Shown: positions 21,995-33,262 of the stretch, piece by piece
Position numbering within the stretch: the stretch's first letter is position 1
Layout of the letters: each line of letters begins with the position of its first letter
From: Calamus simplicifolius
Lineage: Eukaryota > Streptophyta > Magnoliopsida > Arecales > Arecaceae
Length of the DNA stretch: 64,000 bases
Direction of reading: 5' to 3'
NCBI GenBank assembly: GCA_900491605.1
Contig: UESW01004374.1
Span: 838,469 to 902,468, forward strand
Program-made: the position numbers and the translations under genes
Notes under the pieces: generated by a model
Told to the model about the DNA's origin: nothing
Seen by the model: only the letters and a program-made list of their open reading frames with translations
The model's database searches: none

Positions 21995-24900
21995 ATGGAT
22001 TCTACCACTAATACTAGCAGGATGATTAGTCTCAATGGAAGTAATTGGTTGATTTGGAAACCAAAGATGATGGATCTCTTGTATTGCAAAGATTTAGCCA
22101 AGCCGATTGAGAAGATGGGAGAGAAGCCAGAAAAATATGATGATGAAAATTGGGCTACTATGGATAGAAAAGCAATCAGTGTCATCGGGCAATAGGTGGA
22201 TGACACAGTATTCCATCATATTTCAAATGAAACCTCAGCCTATGAACTATGGAAGAAGTTAGAAGGGTTGTATGAGAGGAAAACTGCCGGAAATAAAGCA
22301 TACTTAATCAGAAAGCTTGTAAATCTGAAGTACAAGCCGGGAAAATCAATTGCAGAGCACCTAAATGAGATGAAGAGCATTGTGAACCAACTGGCCATAA
22401 TGAAGATGCTTATGGAAGATGAACTTCAGGCACTCCTGTTGTTGAGTTCTCTACCTGATAGTTGGGAGACACTGATGGTGTCATTGAGTAACTCCACCCC
22501 TGATGGAGTTATCACCATGAGTCAGGCTACTAGTAGCTTGCTCAATGAGGAGGAAAAAAGGAAACTGGAGAGTCTCAAACACAAACAGATGTACTTGTCA
22601 CAGAGGGCAGAGGGAGATAGTTTACTAAAAAAGAAAACAGAGGCAGAAGCAAATCTAGACCAAGGAAGGAAATCGAATGCTACCATTGTCATAAGAAAGG
22701 ACACTACAAAAGTGAATGTAGACTGCTAAAGAAGAAGAACAATGAAGGTGGTAAGGCAGAAGATAAGAAAGATAGAGAGGTAACAGCAGTTGCCTCAGGA
22801 GAAGACATCATTCTATTTACAGAATGTGTTGATCAGTGCTTAGCCACCACATCAAATTAGGTTGATTGGGTGGTGGATACTGAAGCTTCTTATCATGCCA
22901 CACCCAGGAGAGAGTTCTTCACATCCTACAGGATAGGTGATCTTGGTGTGATCCGAATGGGAAACAATGGTGTTTCCAAAATATGTGGGATAGGAGAAGT
23001 AGTGGTCCAAACCCGTGAAAGCAGCAGATTGATACTCAAAGAGGTCAGACATATTCCAGATCTCAGGATGAATCTCATCTCAGCAGGCAAGCTAGATGAA
23101 GAGGGATATGTTAGCCAGTTTGGGGGAGATCAATGGAAGTTAATCAAAGGTGCTATGGTGATTACCAAAGGACAGAGATCATGCACATTATACAAGTTGC
23201 AGTCCAGTTTGGTTAGGGGAGAGGTATGCGCAGCAGAGCATAATACTGCAGATTTGTGGCACAAGAGATTAGGCCATATTGGCGGGAAGGGATTGCAAAC
23301 TCTCGTCAGGGCAGGGGTCTTACCAGAGATACAGGACAGAGTTCTCAGTGATTGTATCCACTGTGTGGTGGGTAAGCAGCACAGGGTGACATTTCAGAGT
23401 AGCTCCAAGAAGAAGACTGGCCTTTTGGAGCAAGTGTACTCAGATGTGTGCGGACCCATGAGGGAGAAGACCTTAGGAGGAGCATCATATTTCGTCACAT
23501 TTATAGATGATGCTTCCAGAAAGGTGTGGGTTTTTGTTTTAAAGTCTAAAGACCAGGTGGCATCAGTTTTTGAGTTTTTCCACAGGCTTGTGGAGAGGCA
23601 GACAGGAAAGAAGTTGAGATGCATTCGTACAGACAATGGGGGTGAGTATATAGGAGTCTTTTACCAGTACTGCAGAGCACAAGGCATCAGACATGAGCAA
23701 ACAGTGCCAAAGACTCCACAGGAGAATGGAGTAGCTGAGAGAATGAACAGGACAATAGTGGAGAGAGTCAGGTGCATGCTCTCCCAGTCCAAGTTGCCCA
23801 AGAGCTTTTGGGGGGAGGCAGTCCAGACAGCATGTTATTTGATAAATAGATCTCCCTCATCAGCTCTAGATGGAGAGGTGCCAGAGAAGGTGTGGACAGG
23901 CAAGAATGTCATATATGATTATCTAAGGATTTTTGGCTGCAGGGCATTTGTGCATGTGCCTAAGGATGAAAGGACAAAGTTAGATGACAAGACAAGACAA
24001 TGTATCTTTCTGGGGTTTGGTGATGAGCAGTTTGGCTATAAGCTGTGGGACCCAGTTGATAGGAAGGTAGTCAGGAGCAGAGATGTCATATTCTATGAGG
24101 ATCAAACCATAGAAGATATCAAGAGGGCAGAGCATCAATCTGAGTGAGATATGTATGGCCCAGTAGATATAGAGCCTGTCAATCCTCCAGCAATTCATGC
24201 AGATGAGCCAGAGAAACAGCCAGTACAGGGTGCAGATGAGCAGCAGCCTACACCTATTGAGGATACAGATAAGGAGATTCAGATCCCTGAGGAGGAGCTA
24301 CCGACAGAGGTGAGGAGATCCACGAGAGCAAGGCAACCATCTAGTCGGTATTCAGTGCATGAATATATCATGTTGACAGATGCAGATGAGCCAGAGTCAT
24401 ATGAGGCGGCCCATGTCAGTGAGCAGCGGAAGTAGTGGCAGAGAGCTATGCAGGAGGAGATGGACTCTCTTCTGCATAATCATACATATGACTTGGTAGC
24501 TAGGCCCAAGGGGAGAAAGGTACTCAGAAACAAGTGGGTCTACAAGGTAAAGGCAGAAGAGAAAAGCTCACAGCCTAGATATAAAGCACGACTAGTTGTG
24601 AAGGGCTTTGCACAAAAGAAGGGAGTTGATTTCGATGAGATATTTTCTCCAGTAGTGAAGATGACCTCAATCAGGACGGTGTTAGGATTGGCAGCTAGCA
24701 TGAACATGGAGGTAGAGCAGTTGAATGTGAAGACAGCATTCTTGCACGGTGACTTAGAGGAAGAGGTCTATATGGAGCAGCCTGAAGGTTTCAAGGTGAA
24801 AGGCAAGGAGCACATGGTGTGCAGACTCAGAAAGAGTCTGTATGGTCTTAAGCAGGCGCCCCGGCAGTGGTACAGAAAGTTTGAGGCTTTCATGGTAAGG

Positions 24901-25952
24901 TTGGTTATAAAAGAACAACCACAGATCATTGTGTCTTCATTAGAAGGTTCCCTGGAGGTGATTTTATCATCCTTCTCTTATATGTGGATGATATGTTGAT
25001 TGTTGGGCAGGACTCCAGCAAGATTGCCACACTGAAGAAGGAGTTAGGGAAAGCTTTTGATATGAAGGATATGGGGCCAGTGAAACAAATATTGGGGATG
25101 CATGTATTCATGGATAGACAAGCATGCAGGTTATGGTTGTCCTAGAAGAAATACATAGAGAAGGTGCTTCAGAGATTCAGCATGAGCAATGCCAAGTCAG
25201 TGGCATGTCCACTAGCTAGACACTTCAAGCTGAGTTCAGAGCAGAGCCCAGCCTCAGAGGAAGAGAAGCAGGAGATGAAGAGAGTCCCTTATGCCTCAGC
25301 CGTGGATAGTCTTATGTATGCTATGGTCTGTACCCGACCAGACTTAGCATATGCAGTTGGCTTAGTGAGCAGGTTCCTAGCGAATCCAAAAAAGAAGCAT
25401 TGGGTAGCAGTCAAGTTGATCATGAGGTACTTGAGAGGTACAACTAGCTTGAGTCTTTGTTATGGACAGGGAGAACCTGTGTTACAGACATATACAGATG
25501 CAGATATGGCAGGAGATGTTGACTCCAGGAAGTCCACATCCGGTTACTTGGTTACATTTGCAGGAAGTGTAATTTCATGGCAGTCCAAGTTACAGAAGTG
25601 TGTTGCATTATCGTCCACAGAGGCCGAGTACATAGCAGTGACAGAAGGATGCAAGGAGATATTGTGGCTGAAGAGATTTTTTCAGGAGCTGGGTGTTAGA
25701 CATGATACTTATGTGGTCTATTATGACAATCAGAGCACTATTCACCTGAGCAAGAATCCGACTTTTCACTCTAAGTCGAAGCACATTGATATGCGTTATC
25801 ACTGGATCAGACATGTCCTGGAAGAGAAGTAGTTGCTGTTGGAGAAGATCCATACAGATGATAATGGGTCAGATATAATGACAAAGTCATTACCTATCAA
25901 GAAGGTTGAAGCTTGTAGAAAGAAAGCAGGCTTGGTGGATTTCCCCACGTAG
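21995..25952 (+). pseudogene. gag-pol polyprotein remains, copia element 2
   Basis: Domains in order: gag from MDSTTNTSRMISLNGSNWL (21995); zinc knuckle CYHCHKKGHYKSEC near 22680 in a shifted frame; protease near 22870 reading VVDTEASYH, where the catalytic DTG is DTE; GAG-pre-integrase LWHKRLGH; integrase with SDVCGP, RTDNGGEY and ENGVAERMNR; RT with WVYKVK, LYGLKQAPRQWY and YVDD (about 24980); RNase H with DADMAGDVDSRKSTSGYL and SSTEAEYIAV. Breaks: stops at about 22193, 22858, 24146, 24433, 25143 and 25830, and frameshifts near 22690 and 24900. It therefore cannot make a full polyprotein. Gene order (integrase before RT) marks it as copia. Confidence 0.92.
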
Positions 25953-25953
25953 T

Positions 25954-25969
25954 CGGGAGGGGGAGATAT
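25954..25969 (+). promoter_or_regulatory. Polypurine tract, copia element 2
   Basis: GGGAGGGGGAGATAT directly before the 3' LTR, the usual plus-strand priming site. Confidence 0.85.
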
Positions 25970-26551
25970 TGTTGGGTGCTCCCTCCACGTGGGGAGGGAA
26001 CCGACCCATGATAACAAACTGCATCACAGTTTGTTACGGAGCTGTTTTCAAAAAGGGAAAAGAAACTCGGAAATAAAGTAGGGGGAGAGAGATCTGTATG
26101 TGGCAGATACGAGAGAAGAAAAATCCCAGATTGGGGGGGGAGAGAACTGTGTGCGGCCTGAGAGAGATCCAGAGAAGCCCAGGCTTGGGAGAAATCCTGT
26201 GCAACCTCAGGAGGTCGATACGGACGAGTCTGAGAGCAGATTTGGGGGCACGGAAGAGCAACCACACGTTGGTGAGATCCTTCTTGTACCCACATCAATT
26301 AGGAGAAAAGTTGTAATCTTTTATTAAGATTAGTGAAGTGCTCTCGGAATTTATCCCATGATTTTTCCCTTTCACATTGGAGGGGTTTTCCACGTAAATT
26401 TAGTATTTTTGTGTGGTGTTTATTTTTATTCCGCATATTCTGTGATTGTGGTAGATTGGTATATTTTTCTGTGATTGTGCACGCATAGTTTTTTCATTAA
26501 AACATGTTCCGCATATTTGTTCTGACGGTGATTGAGGGTGTATTCCCAACA
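25970..26551 (+). repeat. 3' LTR of copia element 2
   Basis: 582 bp, near-identical to 21357-21937. Confidence 0.95.
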
Positions 26552-26894
26552 CAGACGAGAAGGGTTGATTACTTGATAATGGAAACATACATTCTCCATG
26601 AAAAACCCATCGAGTATAACCTTTTGCAAAACCATTCAATACCAAATGTTCTTCAACGGTTTGTGGATCTAGCCAAGAACTGTTAACATATCGTCGACAC
26701 AGACATGAAATCTTTTCATTCAAACTACTTTTATCCATACCAAATTTAATGAAATCACGAACTCCATCTAAATATTCTTTGGTATTTCTCGGTTTATTTA
26801 TCCAACTTTTATCCATTTTATGATAAATGATCGATAAACAACCAACTTTTATCCAATATCCTGCATGTATTTCATCATCATAAGTGTTCAACAT

Positions 26895-27360
26895 TTAGTA
26901 GCATAGGCATATGTCAAAATAAATAGCATAAAATGAGGAAATTAAAAAAGCATAAAATGAGGAAGAAAGAAATGAAGAAAAGTGACAAATAGGGATAATT
27001 AAATGCCAAATCAATGTCTCTCATACTAAAAAATATTCTTTGCTCTCATAAACAGCATTACTAGAATTGAATCCGTAGCCAGGTCTATCCTTGTTATTTC
27101 TAATCTTTTCCACTAGATCAATACAATCCACGAATGCCATAACGTTGTTCACTGTCATATGTTCTTTTATTTTAGGTCGTTAACTAGAGTCACTGTCTGT
27201 ATTATTCTCTCTCACTCTCTTTTGGCAGGGCCACAAAAACTGTTGAACAGCAAAAATAACTAAGATAAAACAAGGTTCTATTTTGTCTATACTTCAAAAA
27301 AGAGTTCATGTGTTTAATAGGCTTTTTATATGGAACAGAACAAACAGAAATAAAGCAATA
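26895..27360. other. AT-rich spacer, nothing recognised
   Basis: Between the TNP2 start of element H and the duplicated kinase block. No TAGTG terminus and no coding block seen. It may include the 3' flank of the kinase pseudogene. Confidence 0.35.
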
Positions 27361-28144
27361 TTTTTTGCACATCATCTTGGAAACAATTAAGACCAATGGA
27401 ATGATGAATGATAGATAATCAAGCGCAACCTCTCAAAGCTCTCAAAGCATTCATGTTTTGAACCCACGATATTCATATCACAATGAAACAGCCTTACCAT
27501 CGAATCAAGGCCCACCTCTTAACAAGTATATGACAGATTGCTCTTTTTCTTGAATCATATTCATGTTATTTCTAAGAAATGAAAGCTTACTGAAGTATAT
27601 GGATCCTCACTTACACTGACAGCTATCACTTGCAATGACATGAAGGGAGTGAAAAGATCAGCAACAACTACCAAACCAAGTACACTCCTTAGGGCAAAGA
27701 ACTTGGCTAAAAAAGCTCAAACTTCACATCTTTGCTATTACTACTGAAATCCAAGCACTTACCTTCCTTCTTAGTCATTGCAACTGGAGTCCCAACAACA
27801 TAACTTCTTGGTGTTTTAGGTGGCAAAGTACAATGGATCAGAGCCCAGTTCAGCCCATCAAAGAATGGGTGCTGCTTTAATCTCCATAGCCCCTCTGATT
27901 GACCCTAGCCTATTCTCAGGCTCCTTTACCGGCAATCCTCTAATCAAAGATCCCTTGTATGAAGGATAATACCTGGGCTCTCAAGAAACTTCAAACTCTG
28001 AGAGACCACATTAGACAAAATTTCTTCATTCCCGGTCCCTTCAAAGCTGTCCTACCAAAACATGGTTCATATAGAAATATTCCAAAGATCCACCTACCAA
28101 CAGCACTTCCACGTCCATCTCCTCCAATAATTTGGGGGCCAGGT

Positions 28145-28444
28145 TGTTGGAAGAGGAGAAGATATTTTCTTTTGGGCAAATTTCTGGATTCTTTCTAATT
28201 TTTCATGTACTGAAACGTGAAGGGATACATGGCCTTTTATAATTACAAAATGACTCTTGGTCTTCCACAATACTTAATTCAGAATAGCAACTTCCTATGC
28301 AATTAAATAATAATAATTTCCTATGCAATTAAATAACAGCAATTTCCTATGCAGTAATTAAATAATATCAACTTCCTATGCAGCAATTAAATAACAACAA
28401 CTTCCTATGCAGCAATTTCCAACAATCAAGTTTAGTTTCCAACA
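28145..28444 (-). repeat. 3' LTR of copia element 1
   Basis: 300 bp, preceded (in element sense) by AAAGGGGGG at 28445-28453, the polypurine tract. Contains internal direct repeats of a CTTCCTATGCA(G/A)(C)AATTAAATAA type unit. Confidence 0.95.
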
Positions 28445-28451
28445 CCCCCCT

Positions 28452-31400
28452 TTAAACTTGATTCTTCATGACTCCAAGCATGCTTCTCAACTTCTTGAAC
28501 TCTTCTTCCTTGAGGGCTTTTGTGAAGATATCAGCTACTTGATCTTTTGTTGAAATGTGGAGAAGTTGTACTTCTTGATTTTTGATACAATCTCGAATGA
28601 AGTGAAATCTTGTATCAATATGCTTACTTCGATCATGGAAGACTGGATTTTTTGCAAGTTGTATAGCAGATTTATTATCAACAAAAATGTTGGTTGGCTC
28701 TTCATGTGAAATCTTCATTTCTTGTAGTAGTCTTTGAAGCCAAAGTGCATGACAAACACAATTTGCTGCAGCAACATACTCTGCTTCACATGATGAAAGT
28801 GTAACAATTTGTTGTTTCTTTGAAGACCATGTAAATGCTGCACTTCCAATATAAAAGGCAAATCCACTTGTACTTTTTCTATCATCAATATCTCCTTTGA
28901 TATATCGAAGGATTCTTTTTGCAACAAATAAATGATCCATTCTTGGCTTCTCCATGTAACGACTTATAACTCCAACACTATAAGCAATATCCGGCCTTGT
29001 ATTTGTAAGATATCTTAAGCTTCCAACCAAACTTTTATAATATATTGGATTGACAAGATCTCCTTCTCCATCTTTACTTAATTTAGTATTGTATTCAATT
29101 GGGGTTGTGCTTGAATTGTAATTCTTCATCTTGAATTTCTCCAAAATTTTCTTTGCATATTTGCTTTGTGAAATAAATATGCCTTCATCTGATTGATTTA
29201 CTTCAATACCCAGAAAATAAGATATTAAGCCAAAATCTGTCATTTCAAATTCTTTGATCATTGAAGTCTTGAAAACTTCAATCATTGCAAGATTACTTCC
29301 TGTGAATATCAAATCATCCACATATAGACAAACAAATAGAACATCACCAACATGATTAGACTTCATATAAAGAGAATGTTCAAGAAGGCATTTTTGAAAA
29401 CCATTTTCAGCAAAATACTTGTCAATCCTTGTATTCCAAGCTCGTGGAGCCTGTTTCAATCCATAAAGAGCTCGTTTGAGTTTGTAGACTTTGTCTTCTT
29501 GTCCTTTTTGAATGAAACCCAAAGGTTGTTCTACATAGACTTCTTCATTCAAATATCCATTCAAAAAGGCTGATTTCACATCCATTTGAAAAATTTTCCA
29601 TTTCATTTGTGCTGCTAAGGAAATGAGAAGGCGTACCGTTTTCATTCGAGCAACAGGAGAGAAAACTTCATCATAGTCAATGCCATATTGTTGTTTGTAG
29701 CCTTTTACTACCAAGCGGGCTTGGTGTTTTTCTATTTCTTCACTTGCATTTGTTTTTGTTTTATACACCCATTTGACTCCAATGGCTTGATGACCTTGGG
29801 GAAGATTTGTGAGTTCCCAAGTGTCATTTTTCTCTATTGATGAAATTTCTTCATGCATGGCATTTCTCCATTTTTCTTCTTTATTTGCTTCATAAAACTC
29901 AATTGGATCATAACCTGCAAAAAGACAAAACATAGTATAATCATTAGCATCAAGACGCCTTGTGACGTCAAGCAATTCTTGCACACTCCGAGTTTTGTGT
30001 GCTCTATTTGAGGATGAGCCACTGGAACTTTCTTGTGGAGATGAATGTCTTGGACTTTGTTGTGGAGTTGATGGAATATCTTCTTGATGTTGTGACTCTT
30101 CTTCTTCATTATTTTCTTGCATTTTATTGTTATCTTGCCAGCTCCACATTTGCTTTTCATCAAATTCAACATCTCATGAAAAAATCACTCTCTTTGTAAT
30201 AGGATTATACAACTTATAGCCACTTGTATTTTCAGCATATCCTAAAAGAATACACTTTTCTCCTTTGTCATCAAGTTTGATCCTTTTCTCATCAGGCACT
30301 TTGACATAAGCAACACTTCCAAAAATGCGAAGATGATCAACCTTAGGCTTGTATGAACTCCATGCTTGCTCAGGTGTCATATTGTGAAGCCTTTTTGATG
30401 GAAATCTGTTCAACAAATAAACTGCACAAGCAACTGCTTCTTCCCAAAATTCTTTAGGCATATTTTTATCTTTCAACATACATCGAACCATTTTTAAAAT
30501 AGTTCGATTTTTTCTTTCTGAAACTCCATTTTGCTGAGGTGAATAAGGCATAGTAACCTGATGAAAAATTCCTTGTGCTTTGAAAAAATTTGAAAACTCT
30601 TTGGATAAATACTCACCACCACGATCCGATCTCAAAGCTTTAATTTGAAAACCACTTTGTTTTTCAACAAGCAACTTAAATTCCTTAAATTTCTGAAACA
30701 CTTCACTCTTTTTTTTTAATAAATAAACCCATGTCTTTCCAGAATAATCATCAGTGAAGGAAAGATAATATTCATTACCTCCCATAGTTGTTGGTTTGAT
30801 TGGGCCACAAACATCTGAATGTATCAATTCCAATGGTTTTGTTGCTCTTCTTGATCTTCCTGAAATGAAGGTTCTCCTTTGTTGCTTTCCAACTATGCAA
30901 GTTTCACATTTTTCCTTAGACATTTTCAGCCAAGGCATTCCTGTCACCATATTCTTGCTAGACAAAAGTTTTAATCCATCAAAGTTTAAATGTCCATATC
31001 TAAGATGCCATAGAGTAGAGTCATCAAGACTTTGTGTTAACATACAAGAGGAGCCATCAACATGCAAACTTAGCTCAAACATTCTATTTTTTGACATAGG
31101 AACATGTGCAATAAGAGTATTGTTGTTGTCTCTGATAGAAAGACCCAATTCTTTCATGTGAATGTCATAGCCTTTTTCAAGCAATTGGCCCAAACTAAGA
31201 ATGTTATTTTTAATGTCTGGAACATAATAGACATCTGAAATAAAATTTTGAGTGCCATTTTGAAGCTTGATAAGGATTTTACCTTTCCCTTCAACTGGCC
31301 TTTTAGAGAAGTCTCCAAAAGTCACCGAGCCTTTGAAGCTTTCATCCATCTTAAAAAACATGTCCTTTATCCCACACATATGATTGCTAGCACCTGTGTC

Positions 31401-32435
31401 TAGATACCAAGTACTTCTTTTGATAGCACCAGTAATGTTATTGTAGGCCAAAAGTAGAGTTACTTCTTCTTCTTGTTCTTTTGTAAAATAAATTTTCTCA
31501 TCAACATAATTAACATTATCTTTGTACCAACAATCTTTAGCATAGTGCCCATATTTTTTGCAAATAAAACATTGTAGTGCTTGTTGTCCATACCTTCCTC
31601 TTCCTCTAGGATTAAAAAATCTTCCTCTACCACGACCTCGGGCATGGTGGTCTCTTATGTCTCCTTGACTTCTTTGAGGTTGATCTTGATGAAATCTTCC
31701 ACCTCTTCCTCTTCTTCCACGGCCTCGACCATGGAAACTTGTTTGACCTTTAAGATCACCTTTTTCTTGTAGTGTAAGATTTGTTTGAAGTACTTGCTCG
31801 ATGGGTTTCTCCTCCATCCTTTTAGACAGCTTTTGCTCATGTGCTTGTAAAGAGCCCATGAGTTGCTCTATAGTCATCTCTTCTAATTCCTTTGATTCTT
31901 CAATGGCTACAACAATGAAGTCAAATTTTGCATCTAAAGAGCGCAAAATTTTCTCCATGATTTGAACATTAGTAATTTCTTCACCATTTCTTTTCAATTG
32001 ATTGACTATAGACATCAATCTTGAAAAATAATTAGAAATTGACTCCCCAGTTATCATTTTGAAAGATTCAAATTCAGACCTCAAAGATTGTAGCCGAATC
32101 TTTTTCACCTTTTCTGCTCCTTTATGTGCCTTATGCAATAAGTCCCATGCCTCCTTTGATGTTGCAGCTCCAGCGATAATCTCGAATGTGCCTTCATCTA
32201 CACTTTGGTATAGTGTGTAGAGAGCCTTCTTGTCTTTCTTTTTTGACTCCTTATGTTGCTTTCTTTGCTCTTGTGTGAGCATTGCTTCACCTTCGGTTGG
32301 CTCCATGTAGCCGTCTTCTACAAGATCCCAAACATCAAAGGATCCAAGCAAAGCCTTCATTTGGATACTCCAGTTGTCATAGTTGTCTTTGGTGAGTTTG
32401 GATATTTGGGATTGAACAAAGTTCATGGAGGCCAT
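28452..32435 (-). pseudogene. gag-pol polyprotein, copia element 1, one stop codon and an RNase H deletion
   Basis: From the ATG at 32435 (MASMNFVQSQISKLT) the frame runs about 1327 codons with a single stop (TGA, 30176-30174), probably a decayed CGA. Order: gag with the UBN2-like core, CCHC knuckle CFICKKYGHYAKDC (about 31570-31500), protease WYLDTGASNHMCG, GAG-pre-integrase LWHLRYGHLN, integrase (HSDVCGP, RSDRGGEYLS, QQNGVSERKNR), RT (WVYKTK, LKQAPRAW, CLYVDDLIFTG at about 29300-29335), RNase H (SSCEAEYVAA, SKHIDTRFHF). In RNase H, RYIKG joins DIDDRKST directly near 28893, removing some 25-30 residues including the usual first catalytic Asp region. The upstream in-frame codons (32498-32436) lie in the LTR and primer site, so the ATG at 32435 is preferred. 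Confidence 0.93.
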
Positions 32436-32447
32436 GGATCTTTTGTG

Positions 32448-32459
32448 GCTCTGATACCA
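32448..32459 (-). promoter_or_regulatory. Primer binding site, copia element 1
   Basis: TGGTATCAGAGC on the minus strand, four bases inside the 5' LTR, complementary to initiator tRNA-Met. Confidence 0.94.
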
Positions 32460-32463
32460 AATT

Positions 32464-32763
32464 TGTTGGAAGAGGAGAAGATATTTTCTTTTGGGCAAAT
32501 TTCTGGATTCTTTCTAATTTTTCATGTACTGAAACGTGAAAGGATACATGGCCTTTTATAATTACAAAATGACTCTTGGTCTTCCACAATACTTAATTCA
32601 GAATAGCAACTTCCTATGCAATTAAATAACAACAATTTTCTATGCAATTAAATAACAGCAATTTCCTATGCAGTAATTAAATAATATCAACTTCCTATGC
32701 AGCAATTAAATAACAACAACTTCCTATGCAGCAATTTCCAACAATCAAGTTTAGTTTCCAACA
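32464..32763 (-). repeat. 5' LTR of copia element 1
   Basis: 300 bp, direct repeat of 28145-28444. Would hold the element promoter, read leftward. Confidence 0.95.
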
Positions 32764-32846
32764 CAGGTACCCATGAGTCCCACAAACGAGTTCAATGTGC
32801 ATCAAAAGGATCAAGCTAACCTGTTTAGAGTTCGCTTTTCTACTTT

Positions 32847-33262
32847 ATTCTTGTTTGGATTGAAAGATTATGAAAAGGAAAAGAAAAATGAGGAGAGAAT
32901 ACAAATCTCTCTTTAGTTGTGAGAGAAGATAGGAGAAACCCATATACTCTTGTTTGGTCAGAAATTTAAGCGGAGAAGAAAACAAAATTTTAAAATTTAA
33001 AATCACTTGTTTAGGTAGCAAGTCAGAAGAGGAGAAATGAGAGATTATTTGTCTCCAAAACTCCAAACCTTTCTTCTTCTTCTTTTTGTAATCCATCCAT
33101 GAAGAGAGAGTTTCAGATATGAGAGAAACTCTCTTATTTTCTCTTTTTTTGTGTCCCAAGTTCTTTTCTTTTATTCTCTTGAATTTAAGATATTCTTCTT
33201 TTCCTTTCTCTTCTCCTCTTCCTTTTCCTTTCTTTTCATTTGTCTTCTTCACTATCCAAACA
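32847..33262. mobile_element. Possible MITE with TTGTTTGGAT-type TIRs
   Basis: Starts CTTGTTTGGATTGAAAG and ends CTTCACTATCCAAACAG, giving imperfect inverted ends. The interior is purine-rich on the left and pyrimidine-rich on the right, so the halves could pair (long GAAAAGGAAAAG and CTTTTCCTTTC runs). No coding frame. No clear target duplication, so tentative. Confidence 0.4.

Larger units (their letters stand above)
21357..26551 (+). mobile_element. Ty1/copia element 2 (Tnt1-like), full-length with TSD
   Basis: 5195 bp with LTRs 21357-21937 and 25970-26551, both bounded by TGTTGGG and CCCAACA. The flanking 5-bp duplication is CAGAC (21352-21356 and 26552-26556). A primer site complementary to initiator tRNA-Met follows the 5' LTR and a purine tract precedes the 3' LTR. 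LTRs differ by a modest number of bases, so insertion is not very recent. It sits in the TNP2 gene of CACTA H. Confidence 0.95.
18896..26810 (-). pseudogene. TNP2 transposase of CACTA H, split by copia element 2
   Basis: N-terminal Transpos_assoc domain at 26810-26557 (MDKSWINKPRNTKEYLDGV, CRRYVNSSWLDPQTVEEHL, GYTRWVFHGE). After the 5.2-kb copia insertion the gene continues at 21356-21270 (DDMTCLITDAFRHGV) and the 443-residue block 21205-19874 holds the TNP2 core: CLKFSKISFLIHLFHKKYMN, CPKDCMLYHGG, CNVCGSSRW, LRHLADSLAWKAFD, IRNVRMGLASNGFNPF, WTINNFSAYANLSGW and a CPCC zinc-like motif. Blocks at 19772-19584 (MHIEKNVCDYLLGTLLN) and 19559-18896 (DUF4218; PPGFFTIMIHLLIHLA, GPVYYRWMYPIERY) complete it. 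Apart from the insertion and a few stops it is the best preserved TNP2 here. The family role is cutting and joining CACTA ends. Confidence 0.82.
15097..26894 (-). mobile_element. CACTA element H, interrupted by copia element 2
   Basis: Minus-oriented CACTA. Its 3' terminus is CACTACAGTAAATTTAAGG at 15097, followed by subterminal repeats (15120-15560), a TnpA-like gene (about 15840-16560), a long non-coding stretch, then TNP2 (18896-21356 and 26557-26810). The 5' terminus is not seen: no TAGTG end occurs before the kinase pseudogene at 27361, so the 5' end may be deleted. Its subterminal motif differs from that of A, B and C, making it a separate family. Confidence 0.72.
28145..32763 (-). mobile_element. 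Ty1/copia element 1, full-length with TSD
   Basis: 4619 bp. LTRs of exactly 300 bp at 28145-28444 (3') and 32464-32763 (5'), each TGTTGG...CCAACA. The flanking 5-bp duplication CAGGT is at 28140-28144 and 32764-32768. The primer site and polypurine tract are in place for minus-strand transcription. I count only about four or five LTR differences, so it is younger than element 2. Confidence 0.96.
27361..32845 (-). pseudogene. AGC protein kinase pseudogene split by copia element 1
   Basis: The 3' part (28144-27361) encodes PQIIGGDG, WIFGIFLYE, LIRGLLVKEPENRLGS, HPFFDGLNWALI and a PPKTPRSY tail. The 5' part lies beyond the retrotransposon at 32845-32764 and supplies the preceding activation-segment words (a LDPFDAH-like stretch and, after a one-base deletion, THGYL). 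Both sides meet exactly at the target site CAGGT, so the element inserted inside the activation-segment exon. In the family these kinases act in auxin transport and plant growth. Frameshifts exist besides the insertion, so the gene was probably already decaying. More upstream coding sequence could not be recognised. 27361-28144 is duplicated at 1-784. Confidence 0.75.
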
